From Isochrysis galbana (Eukaryota; Haptophyta; Isochrysidales; Isochrysidaceae): 64,000 bases of DNA. The stretch covers positions 300,939 to 364,938 of the forward strand of contig CM030941.1 of assembly GCA_018136815.1 (NCBI GenBank). The letters are read 5' to 3'. Positions within the stretch are counted from its first letter, which is position 1; every line of letters starts with the position of its first letter. Below are positions 43,446-61,013 of the stretch, piece after piece. The position numbers and the translations under genes were made by a program. The notes under the pieces were generated by a model. It saw only the letters and a list, made by a program, of their open reading frames with translations. It did not search any database and was not told the origin of the DNA.

Positions 43446-46400
43446 TCAGCTAGACAAAAGCGACCTGGCGAGCGCTGAAAAGTCGTGAGCGAAAGTTTGC
43501 GCGGCACCTGCCGCCTTGAGAGAGCCAGAAGCGACACCACTACTCTTGCTGATGATCAGCTCGAGCAGGAAGAGCCCGCCGCCAGACGGAGCCGCAAAAA
43601 AGTAAAATTTGGCGACATCACCAACGTTTCCAAAGGCCATCGTCTTGATGCTCCTGAACACCGAGGGGCGGCCGTGGGGTCATGCATTGCAATTTGAGCT
43701 GGAAAGGCCCAAGGGGAGTGTCCGCTCCGTTCCTCAACCGAATAGTGTGCGGATACTGCCCTGTCGGTGCATTGCAGGACACACGGCAAGGAGCAGCGCA
43801 CTTCGCCGCGAAGCGAGCAGAGAGCTGCTCGAGAGGCACGGAGAGCTGCGTGTGATGCTGCCAAGAGTCGGCCACCGGCAGCCCCCCCCATTGTTGTTGA
43901 AAGGCTGCAGGCTCAAGAGTAGCTGCCGGGGAGAGCGTCAGCACTGGCGCAGGCGTCGGCGCCTTGACGGGCGGCGGCATCGGTGTAGGGAGGGCGTCCT
44001 CAAGGCCAAGAAGGTCGATGGCTGGACCACTAGCTGAGCCCACGCCGCCAGCCGCGACCGCATCGGCCCCACTGCCGCGCGTGTCCACGAGCGGGGTTTC
44101 GTCGTCGCTGCTCTCCTCGCTCTGATCCTGTGCCACGTTAGGGACACTGTGGGCTCCGTTCGTCGGGACCGCACCAACTCCGTTGGAAGAAGAGTCACGC
44201 AGCGGCGGTGCGGCACGGGCCGAGTCGAGGACGAAGCGCTCGGAGGGCTCGTTGTATATGACCGAGAGAGTATTAAACTCCTCAAAAATACGATCCTGGC
44301 GGATGTGGAGAAAGCAAAGGCATCGTCGGGCACACTCGCCGGCCTTCTTGCGTGCCGGGGCACATAATGGAAGACGGTGGAGACGGCTAGGGTAACCAGG
44401 GTAATACTGATGAATGCGGTGCATATCACCGCAACGATGCAGCAAAACGAGCCAGAGTAGGGCTCACGACCTCTCTAGTTGTACCAACTAGGGAATATTG
44501 CCAACTGAATGGCGTGCGGTGTAGAACAACGGCGTGAAGGGAGAGCGACCGGCACTCGCCTGCAGCTCCGACGGAACTTCCTCGACAAATTGGCCAGGCA
44601 CCGAGTCCGAGTGGCATATGATGGGTTCGGCTGCACGCACTGTGAGCATAGGCGCGAGGGGGGAAATTGTTGTTTGGAGCGCAACAAGGCTCGGCGTCGC
44701 GCCTCAGACTAATATTGTGTGGAGGTTGGCTTGAGTGAAAACGCGCGCCAATGGGCGCACGAGGCTCAGCAAGGGAGGAGCATCTTTTTGCGGCAGAGGA
44801 GCGAGAGGCCGGTGAGCAATAAGTACCATCATGCTGCAGAAGCCTATAATAGAGCATCGCCCGATCGTGGACGTCCGTGAAGGAGGCGTCAGCGATTGCA
44901 GCGTCAAGCAGACGACCAAGCATAGCCTATGCACGAATGGCAGCAGAGGTTAGTGACGGGGGCGAGAATCAGCAGGGTGTACGGGACAGCTTGCCTGCAT
45001 CTCGGCAGGTCGGCGGAAGAAGAGTCGAGCTGCTGCAGATAGGAGCTCGAGGCGCACGGCGGGCGAAACTTCATCGGAAAAGCCATCGATCAATGGCTCG
45101 ATCAGGTAGGGAGCCTGCGGTTTCCAAGTATTGGAGTACATCAATGAGCAAGGTGCGAGCCCAGACGCATCGATGACTCAGAGATGTGAGCCTCGCAAGA
45201 AGACAAGACGGCTTGTAGGAAATACGGTGGAATTCGCCGCGCTCACTTCAGGTATGACATGACCGTACTCGGCCAGCATCCAAAGAAGAGCAACCTTGGC
45301 GTCAGGCTCATCGATATTGCGGAAGAAAGTGCCTATCTGAGGCGGCGGAATTGAGGATGGGGGATCAGAGTGTCGAGGATCGGCGAATGGCGTGAGCGAG
45401 AGCGCGCATTCGCAGCGGCTATGAGGCAGAAGATCAGACCGTCGGGCCGACAACACCACTCTGAAAAGGAGGGCACATGGGACGGGCCAACGAGGCAGAC
45501 AAGGCGGAGTGCTCACCCCGCCGATGAAGCGTTCAATTCGTTCGGGGCACTTCCGGAGGAGGTTCTTCATGGCTAGAATTGCTTCGGCAGAGACGTGGTC
45601 GATGTCGACCTACAATGCAAACATCGCCATAGGACTCGACGCTTGTGTGCCAGGAACTCTATATGCCAGCTCTCAGTGGACTCGTCAAACCCTCCCTTTC
45701 CATGAAGAGCCGCGGCGCACCTCAAGCAATTTGAGCAGCTGGTCGACAACTGCCGCCCCACACGAGGGCACCCGCACCCCGAGCTGCCCGATGGCGGCAA
45801 CCGCTGCGCGTGCCACGGCTGCGTCGGGCTCGGTCACATACTCCGCCACCTGAACCGGAAGAGGGTAGGGGAGGTCGCTCGCACATTACTGCAATGAATA
45901 CCTGATTGTCATGGGAAAGATTTTGACGCTTCGAGAGGGCATGAGCGAAAGGGCACACCTCTTCGACGATGTCCGGAGTTGTGGTGGGCGTCGCGATAGA
46001 GGCAAGGATTTGGAGCTTGAGCAGCTTGACGCAGGCCGGCTCGTTATACCTGAGTGATGGACGGGTGCGGCGTGGTGGAAGGAAGGCGGCGGCAGAACGA
46101 TCGGGATGGGAACTAGGGAGCGCAAGCGCAGCCAACGGGGCCGGAATGTGGAGGATAGACACGACACCGGAGTAGGGTGGATTTGAGCACAGCCACAACT
46201 TGCAACCAGCATGCACGGGCTTCACGTTTCGACGGAATCTGAGAGCGATAGAACGAGCAGGCGGATTGGACTGCTCGTGGCGAGCTCCATACCTGCAATA
46301 GAAGTGCCGATACTCGTCCGCAAAGGTTGACGGAGATCGTGAGGCAAGAAGAGCAATGTGCTTTAGGCATATGAAGCTCTGCGCGGCACGGTTGAGCACA

Positions 46401-48727
46401 TGGAAGGAGCGAGGAGTGTGAGCTATGCGGTCGTTTGAATATGCGTGATGCCACCCTCGGGCTAATGGCGGCGGGCGCGCTGCACCTGCTCGAACACGCC
46501 ACCGGCGATGAGAGTCATCATCGGAGCACGAAGCCGCATGTAGACTTGGGCATGCACCTGCATGAGCGGATACGTGGATCGGACGACCTCCGATAGGGTG
46601 CGGGCGCACATCGCAGTGCGCTCGTCGGGGAAGGCAGGCCGCTCCTCGTTGGCTAGGTGAGCCCCGGTGTGGGGCACCGTCATAAACCTCGATGTCTAGA
46701 TGAGCCTGGTGCGAGACAAAAGGAGCGGCCGGGCATTGAGGCACACCTGTGGCATGTCCTGCGTGAGGTGCAAGAACACTTTTGTTGCACCGAGGACGAC
46801 AGCCGAGTTGGAATGCTTCAGTCGCTCCTCGAGAAGATTCATGATGTCAAAGATTTCCTGTTGAGTCTCTGGCTTATATCGGGAGACCTTCGTGGATGGA
46901 GTGGAGGACAAGAGCGCTTGGGTGTGAGAAGCGATAGGCAGCGACAAGGTCATACGTGCGCCACGCTTGCAGCTAGCTGCCCTGACCCACCAGCTCTAAA
47001 ACCACACACTGCGACCACTCGTTGAATTCTTTGATCCGATTTAGGAGATGGTGGATGATGGGCCTGTTGATGGCCATGCCGCCCTCGGCGGCGAGAATCT
47101 CATTGAGAGCATTGATGCAGTTGGTCACCACCTAAGCAAATAAGGGGGTGGCGGTGTCAGCGGCTGGCTTATGGGGGTGCCTTGGCGTGAGCGACTGTCG
47201 CCACTATCTCTCCGCGTCGAAACGGAGCGAGGCTCGCCTGCGGGTCACGATCCCTCAACATGGCGTATAGGCTGTTCACGATGTCCGATGAGGCGAGTGC
47301 CTCGGGAGAGAACAGGTGCATCTTGACACAAGAGAGGACGGCAGTCTTGCGCACGTAAGGTGATGGGTCCTTAAGCCCTGCCTGGTGGGAGCCGATGGCA
47401 CAAGTTGGGAAAATTTATCAGCAAAGGTCGGTGAGCCGTGCGGCGTAAGGAGCTTGGGCGATGGCATGCCGTCGTAAACTAGCAGACGAAGCCTTGCGCG
47501 AGGCGAGTCTTTGCTCCATAATCACCTGGATGGCCGCGGGAAGGTACTCCACAATGTTGGGCAGTCTTAGGGACGTGAAGGAACGGAGAGCGAGACCTCG
47601 TGTCATCGGATCATCGTCACGACAATCCTGATAGCACAATAGTGAGTGCACGTTGAGCCGTAACAGTGCGTACTCAAGCGCAAAACTTGGGAAGAGCGTG
47701 ACGCCGAACGACGATGGACGGAGCAAAGCGGCTGACGCGCATGCCATGCTCTAGTCAAGTGGGACTTGCCCCTTCAGCCATCCAATGAAAGTGACGAGCG
47801 CGAGTCATGCCGCGGGGCAACGGGCAGCCGCATAGACCATTCCCTGGACGGTTCATGGCGCTGCGGTGGGCCCAAGCCGCTGCGGCACGAGTTGTAGGGC
47901 GAGATACAGTCAACGTGGTCAACGCACCTTTTGAAGCGTGTTGATGGCCAATAGGGAGAGGTCTGGATTGGTGGCGGCATAATTGCAAATGTACAAGTAG
48001 ACCATCTTCTTAATAACGTGGTCCTTCGTGCTCGTTGCCTGTTGCGCGGCGGGGACTCCCAAGTGGACAGGCGCTTCCGGGGGGAGCAGAGCGAGCCCAA
48101 CCACCCCGCAGGCTGCAATTGATCAATCGCCCGGGTCCTACCTGCTCTACGCAAAAAATGCTGCCAACCTGAGGCACAACACTCCGCGAACACCAGCCTC
48201 TCCCAGCACAGAATGTACAAACAGCCACGAAGTCTCTGCGCCGAACCCCCACCATTCGTGAGGATGCTCTCAATCAAAGTGTTCTCCTGACCTATGGAGG
48301 CCTTCCCCCCCCCCCCCCCCCCCGTCATCTCACCGAGTAAAAATGCCCATCATCCATCTATGTCCAGCCATACGACCTGCTAGCCCGCCAGCAAGCCCCA
48401 GCCCCGCCACGCCTTCCAGCCACCAGAACCTCATCCTGCTCTCTGCACAGCGCCTGACACACAGCCTCCCCTCCCCCTCCCCTCCCCCTCTCCGCTCCCC
48501 CCTCCCCCCCTGTCATTCCTTCCCCCAACCCTTTGCTTGCGGCGCACCATGATCATCTCCGAGAAGAGTTTCGACACGTCGATCCCCAGCGTCATGTACG
48601 CGATCACGCGCTTCACCACCTCCCTCTTCTTCTCAGCATCTCTCTCTATCGCCGGGTTACGCAGAGAAGCCTTCAGCTCATTCACCTCGCCCTTCTTGTG
48701 CTCGATCTGCACGTTGGGGGTGGACAT
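43446..48727 (-). CDS. AP4B1: AP-4 complex beta subunit (beta-4 adaptin)
   Basis: Large subunit of the AP-4 coat adaptor (trans-Golgi sorting). Exons resolved: 48727-48548, 48038-47928, 47627-47526, 47381-47238, 47131-46991, 46887-46747, 46557-46486, 46378-46293, 46049-45959, 45849-45721, 45609-45517, 45336-45247, 45114-44995, 44926-44827, 44488-~44440, 44295-43691 and 43653-43446. The ~820-residue product follows AP4B1 rather than AP-1/2 beta: [78 protein letters not shown], and the appendage end [20 protein letters not shown]. Introns after 47238, 44995 and 43691 have GC donors; the last is only 37 nt. The donor after 44488 is unresolved. ATG 48727 is the first in frame. Confidence 0.92.
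48300..48323. repeat. C19 homopolymer in intron 1 of AP4B1
   Basis: A run of about 19 C on the plus strand, within the first AP4B1 intron (47,928-48,548 region), 270 nt upstream of the second exon in gene direction. Confidence 0.7.
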
Positions 48728-48900
48728 GGGAGCGACGAGGGAGGGCAAACGACCGTCACAACCCACAGCCAGCCCGTGGAGAGGGAGAAGAGGAGAGGGA
48801 GGGAGGGAGAGGGAGAGAGAGGGAGCGCCGCCGCAGCGCTGAGCGTCGGAGCCGGCGGGCGCGGAAGTTTTTTAGTATAATAATAATCTACATGCTGAGC

Positions 48901-48915
48901 GTTAGTACCACTACC

Positions 48916-48954
<39 letters not shown>

Positions 48955-48963
48955 GGTACTAAC
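48901..48963. repeat. Inverted repeat enclosing CCACTAG heptamers
   Basis: GTTAGTACCA (48901-48910) and TGGTACTAAC (48954-48963) are exact inverted repeats. The loop is five tandem GCCACTA heptamers. The left arm and first loop bases recur near 395-415, where only one heptamer is present. Confidence 0.75.
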
Positions 48964-49349
48964 ACGACAACTCGGAGCGCACTTGCTAGGCCGGTCACTC
49001 ACGCTTTTTAACCACTATTTTCCACCCCTCCTGGGTGTCCAAGGGTTCCCCAGGGACCCCACTTCCCCACTTGCCTGCCCCCCCCCATATCCATAATCCA
49101 TATCCCCCCTCCCCCCTCCCCCCATCCCCCATGCCCCCCCCGCGCGCGAGAACCGCGAACCCCCTCTACCCTCTACCCCACGAAAGTCGGTGAGTGAGTG
49201 ACTCCCCCGCCTTGTCCGGCCCATGGAAGTCTACTTTGGGAGAATGGGAGGATCGCGCGCGTGGCGCGTGGGAGACTCAAAGCAATGAATGTCGCGGACG
49301 TATCCCCATATCCCCATAACAATAACAAACGCGAAACGCGGAGGTTAGA

Positions 49350-49420
49350 CCAAAAGCGTTCAATTATCCCCATCCCTGCTAACACCTTTCGCTGTCACCT
49401 GGAGGTTACTTGAGACAACT
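49350..49420. mobile_element. Truncated left end of the 472-790 MITE family
   Basis: Starts GACCAAAAGCGTTCAATTAT and matches 472-541 with about two differences through CACCTGGAGGTTACTTGA. It then switches abruptly to the TGTTGTATTCCTGCCCATCTG repeat also seen at 21924. No right terminus here. Confidence 0.7.
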
Positions 49421-49937
49421 GTTGTATTCCTGCCCATCTGAAAAAAAAATATTCTTGAAGGTGCCTACTATTATGCTATCCCCCGTCCCTCTCGCTGGGG
49501 ACACCCCCTGACATCGCCCTTGCCCCACTCCCGCTCCCCTTTCGCCCCCCCCCCCCGGTCCTTTTTATTCGGTTTTGGGGGGTCGACCCATGTGCTCTAC
49601 TTTGGGTCTGGCGTCGGGGGAGGGGGGGGGGGCAGGCCTTTTGGCTCGCATTTGCTGTAAGACGCTTTGGGTCGCGTCTCTATGTGGGGGCCCAGCCTTG
49701 CGGCTTCCCCCTATGGGTGGGTCGTTTGGGAGTCTCTCCTCCCTTGTGGCCAGGGCGCTATCCCTGGTCGCTCGCTTGTTCGTTGTTTTCTTGTATGAGG
49801 ATGTGTTCGGTGTCTAGTTTTTGTGTTGTTATTTTTAAGGTGTGGCTTGGTACTATTGTATCTGTTGCGCTAGGGGGAGCGCGCGAACGCCCTCCATGCC
49901 CCACGACACGCTCTATTTTTAGAACGTGTCTACCCTC

Positions 49938-51775
49938 AAAACTATTGTTATAGTTTTAGCGATGGAGCGCGCGCCGACCGCTCCCCTCTCCCAGCCCCCC
50001 GCCGCCACGACGCCCCAACGGGGCCGCCCCAAACCGCCGGAGCCAAAGCGCTCGCAGGCCTCTGCCCCACCAGACACCGACGTCGACATGGCTCCGCCAC
50101 CCTCGCCTCCTCACCAGCCCCAGAAGCAGGGAACAGGCCGTGCCCTGTTCCCTGCAGAGCAACAGAACCAGCAACTGGCTCAGCCGCCCAGCTCCACCGT
50201 CTCGCCACCCAATCAAGGACTCCCCATGGTGGGTGGCAGCATTGCTGCCACCCCCATGGTGGTAACTCCTACCAGCAGTGCACCCCTCGGGGGCGGGCAC
50301 TTGACACAACAATCAATCCTTGGAGCTTTTGCTCCCACCAACCAACTAACAACCCATGCGCCCAAGTCGTATGCAGAAGCCACGCATGGGAGCAAACTGA
50401 AGGAGCCAGCCCAACAAGCTCTGAAGCAGCCAGCCCAACAACAACCGCAACAGCTGTCGCGCAAGCGGGCCGACCCACAGTCGGATCCCAAAGGGACTCC
50501 CACCAACACCACCCAACTCGCTCCCCCTCCAATGGATGAAGAAGAGGAACACACAGAAGAAGAAGGCCTAGCCCTGGCGATAGACTGGGAAAAAGCCTTC
50601 GATAGAGTCAGTTGGGATTATTATCATAAAGCGATACAAGCGCTGGGCTTCGGCCCTGGTTACTCTAGATGGCTAGCGCTATTAACCAACACGGATTCAC
50701 TCCCGATCAGATGGATCAAGGCTAACGGCAGACGCAGCAATCCCTTCACGATACATTGCGGCATGCCCCAAGGATGCCCGCTATCGCCCCTAGCCTTTCT
50801 CCTAGTGGCCGAAGGCCTAACACGTCTAGTAAACGCCGACCCGGAGATGAAAGGAATCAGGATAGGACCTAGAGAGTCGAGGCTTTCGCAGTTTGCGGAT
50901 GACACGCAAATTTTAGCAAACTCCTTCGAGTCATTGGAGAGGGCGATGCACATTCTAGAAAGCTATGGAACCGCCACCGGGGCTAAAGTGAACAAAAGCA
51001 AGAGCATACTAATACGAATGGGATCACTTACGGGAGCGCAGGTCCCCGAGACGCTAGCTTATCTTAAAACGCTCGGCGAAGGCGAATTTGCGACCATACT
51101 AGGAGTCCCATTCTGGGAAGGAACAGACAATGACTCCTTCTGGGAGAAGCTATACGCCAAGCTTAAAAAGAAAGTCGCAACATGGAGGGGAATGACGAGT
51201 CTCTCCATTCATGGAAGGACCCTACTAGTGAACTTCATAATATACGGGACGCCGAGATATTGGCTGTCCACGTCCACCCCGCCGGCGTGGTTCATGGAGG
51301 CCATAGATTCTGACGTTCAAACAATACTATGGGATAGATCTCCCCGACTACAGGCGGACGAGTTAGGCTCCTCGCACGAGGGTATAAAATGGATAACCCT
51401 TCCGGCGTACCCGAGAGTGGGGACGAGAGAAGACGGGCCCCTATTGGGTGTCGGACTACTCCCCATGGCCGAACACACGCGAGCGCTTCAAGCGATATGG
51501 ATAGCCCGCTACCTAAACCCGTCAACGGCGGAATGGAAAACGGTCTTAGACCAATGGTTCTGCCGCACCCCCTTAGGGCGCGCGGCGGTCTTCGCGAAGG
51601 TCGACGTGAAGAGCCTCACGGCTAGCATTCGTGGTAATAGCACGCTCCCGGCTTTTTGGAAGCTTGCGCTCGAGAACTTTAGACGGATTAACTTCCATAG
51701 GGAAACAAACACACGGGAAGGAACCCTGGGCTCCCCGATATGGCACGACCTTTTCCACAAACCGCCGTTAGTAGA
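49938..51775 (+). mobile_element. LINE retrotransposon, internally deleted and lacking its 3' part
   Basis: Hairpin AAAACTAT-TGTT-ATAGTTTT (49938-49957), ATG 49962. The frame is open to 51827. About 195 residues of the same Pro/Gln-rich N-terminus as the 30417 copy end in an acidic run (DEEEEHTEEEG) and join in frame to the RT palm: LALAIDWEKAFDRV, GMPQGCPLSPLAFLL, and FADDTQ. The post-palm region matches the 30417 copy (YLKTLGEGEFATILGVPFW). It lacks the endonuclease, RT fingers and the zinc-knuckle end; at about 51775 it runs into an opposed LINE. Non-autonomous. Confidence 0.9.
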
Positions 51776-52813
51776 AAGGCCAGCGGCGATAGAGGGCATC
51801 CTTGAGGAACCCCGCTCGCTACATTGAATGGGAAGCTTCTGCCTCCGTTGGCCTTGATGTATCGTATGGGCTTCGCTTCGGTGTTGGTTAGAGCCTTCGC
51901 GTATCTACGGAAGTCCTTCCCGAATTTTAGCTTTTCGAGTACGAGGTGATAGAATTCCCAATTAACTCTGTCAAAGGCTTTTTCCCAGTCCAGCGCTAGG
52001 AGGAGACCGGGTTCCCCCGTTTCTTCTAAATACGCGTGTGTAAGTTGTAGCAAGTGGGTAGCTTCGCCTATTAGTCGATGTGGGACGAAGCCCAGTTGGT
52101 CTCTCGAAATAATGTTTCCGATAACCGTTTTCAACCTGTTCGTGAGTATTTTGGCTAAGATTTTGTAGTCGCTTTGTAGCAACGTGATAGGTCTATAGTT
52201 TCTGGGATCCCGCGTGTCCCCTTTTTTATACAAGAGTATTATGTCTCCTTCCCTCATAGACACGTTCAGGTGCCCTTGATCGAGTGCGTGGTTCAATACT
52301 CTTAGGAAGTCGTGCTTGACTGTTTCTACGAAGCTTTTATAGAATTCCGCCGGTAGCGCGTCCGGTCCCGCGCTTTTGCCGCTGCCCATCTGCGCTATGG
52401 CGTCCAGTAGTTCCTCCATGGTAATCCTCCCCTCTATTGCGTCTCTATCCCATGCATTCATGGGGTGCGTTTCCATCACCGCCTCCAGATCGCGGTCCCT
52501 CACGTTTGGTCTCTCTTGGTATAGCCACACGTAGTATTTGCGGAGCTCTTTGCGTATCTCTTCATCGTCGGTGGTCGTGCCCCTTGTGTCGTCGCCCGGG
52601 GCGTTCCAGTCGCCCGTAACGTATAGTTCCGGTATAGCGCTATTGGATGCCCGGGATTGGAACTTCTGGAAGAACTCTTTCGTCATTCTCTCCTCATGCT
52701 TGAGGGAGTCGAAGCTTTCTTTGTTCGTGGGCCCTTCGTCCATCTCGGCGAGGGCAGCGGCAGCGAGGGAGGGCGGCGGCGCGCGCTCCATGACCCTATC
52801 AGTTTACTGATAG
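51776..52813 (-). mobile_element. Opposed LINE 5' half, internally deleted
   Basis: Minus strand: hairpin CTATCAG-TAAA-CTGATAG (52813-52796), ATG at 52791, MERAPPPSLAAAALAEMDEG. It then joins in frame to the region just before and through RT: HEERMTKEFFQKFQS, then GSGKSAGPDALPAEFYKSF, YRPITLLQSDYKILAKIL, LALDWEKAFDRV and GVPQGCPLSPLAFLLTA. The FADD block and everything after are missing because the element abuts the plus-strand LINE at about 51775. The endonuclease is absent. It is a different subfamily from the 30417 and 49938 copies. Confidence 0.88.
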
Positions 52814-54388
52814 TTGCAAGCATCGCTGGTGAGTCGCTACAATGGTCGCTCTGTGTTTTGATATGTGATGTGCGTTGTGGTGTTGTGGTTGTGGGTGCGT
52901 CGGGGGCTCGTGGGAAGCTGCGAGGTGCGGGGTTGGGAAAGCGACATCGGGGTGTCGGGGTTCAGGGATGATGGTGATGGAGAGGGTGGGGTATGGGGAT
53001 GTGTGGGGGTGTTGGGTGTTGGGTGAGTTGATTCAGAGGCTAGACGCACGCATCACAAAAAAAAACAAAATTTTGCCCAAAATTTGGGTGCCTTGGCAGC
53101 AAATTTTGACCTCAAAATTTGGGGTGCTCAAGATCAAAACTTTGGCGTATGCCAAATCGGCGATCACTTCTCGTCACTCATCACTCACATCTTCACGCTC
53201 GCCCGTGTTTTCCAAGTGCAAGTGCAAAAATTGGCAAAAACCTAGTTCTTCGCGCCGTAAGCTCATCAGATAGCGTGGAAGAGAGGAGTTGGAAAGGTGA
53301 TGAGGGGCGCCGCCGTAGCAAGAAACTAGGGGACAACAACAACAAGCGCAAGCGCTTGTCGCCTGTCACCATCACAAGAAACCAGCACTCTAATAAGAAA
53401 CCTCTCTACATATTGTAGCTCTCGGCAAACCGCGCAAGAAGCCTAGCTTAAGAAACTCCTATGATCGAGCGGCCGAGCGCTAAGGAAAGTATAGAGGACA
53501 AAATTCTCTGTTTTCTTAACTCTTTACTGCCGGGAGCGCAGCATGCAAATGGATGCTTCGATGTTTGGTTTTTTGAGGTGAGAGAAGAGAGGAAGACATG
53601 TTCAACGATATATGCGACGCTTTCCGCAAAGAAAGAGATGATCAAATTTTTCCCGATCCCCCCCCCCCTCCCCTCCCCCCCCCCTCCCCCCCCCTCTCCC
53701 TCCCAGTCCCACTCCGTTGCGCCGCGCCGCCCTCCCCTCAACCTCTCACACCTCTTTCTAACGTGCACACGTGGATTATTTGGTAAACTGAAGCATCCAA
53801 ATGGCTGCTTCGCCCCCGGGCCTATTTTCTCCATAATTCCATACTACAATCTCGACCTATTGTGTTGAAAATGGGAGGGAAATGTGGGGAAGGATGTCCC
53901 TGAGGCTCCCCCAGCACCTCATGGGCACCCCTCAAGGCGTTGGCGAGCAGGGACGAAATATGTCGTTTGAAGCATCCATTTGCATGCTCCGGCAGTAAAC
54001 AGTTAAATGGTGCGCCCCTACTGTAGGCGCTTCGGCAGTGACGAGTAAAATAAAAATGGACTCGTCGTATTTTTCTTTTTCTTCTGGCTGGTTTGGCGCC
54101 CTTTTCCTCTTTTTGTGGCGCCCCCCCCCACTCTCTCTCTCCTCCCCACTGTCTCTCTCCTCCCCTCTCTCTCTCTCTCCTCCCCTCTCTCTCTCTCCTC
54201 CACTTTCTCTCTCTCTCCTCCCCACTCTCTCCTCTCCTCCCCACTCTCTCCTCTGCTCCCGACTCTCTCTCTCCTCCCCTCTCTCTCCTCAGCCGCGAGG
54301 CGTGCGCTGACTGCCCACTCTTCTCTCTCTCTCTCTCCCTCCGGCCCTCTCTCTCTCCGTCCCTACCCACCTCTCTTTCTCCCTCGCT
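52814..54388. other. No gene supported
   Basis: Contains AT-richer repeated words (CAAAATTTGGG.., 53070-53150), a C-rich run at 53659-53700, a duplicated GAAGCATCCA(A/T)(A/T)TG word, direct and inverted (53540, 53787, 53968), and the CT-rich half of the RecQ promoter (54128-54390). Frames are low-complexity. Confidence 0.45.
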
Positions 54389-54389
54389 G

Positions 54390-54422
<33 letters not shown>

Positions 54423-54518
54423 GGAGAGGGAGGGAGGGAGGGAGGGAGGGAGAGAGAGAGAGGGAGAGAGGGAGAGGGAGAGAGGGAGAGAGAGAGAGGG
54501 AGAGAGAGAGAGAGAGAG
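54389..54518 (+). repeat. GA tract before the RecQ start
   Basis: 130 bp of GA/GGGA repeats on the coding strand ending about 41 nt before ATG 54560. It is preceded directly by a CT tract of similar length (54128-54385), so the two together could fold into a large purine/pyrimidine hairpin. Confidence 0.8.
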
Positions 54519-54559
54519 GTGTGCGGCAGACGAAGGGCGAGGACGAGAGGAGTTGCTCC

Positions 54560-61013
<6,454 letters not shown>

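Larger units (their letters stand above)
48728..49937. other. No gene; GA tract, hairpin and repeat remnants
   Basis: The 5' flank of AP4B1 has a GA-rich tract (48780-48828; CT on the sense strand). Then come the heptamer hairpin (48901-48963), a copy of the left end of the 472-790 MITE (49350-49420), an inverted copy of the 23843-23975 repeat (about 49445-49570), and G/T-rich sequence up to the LINE start. Confidence 0.6.
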
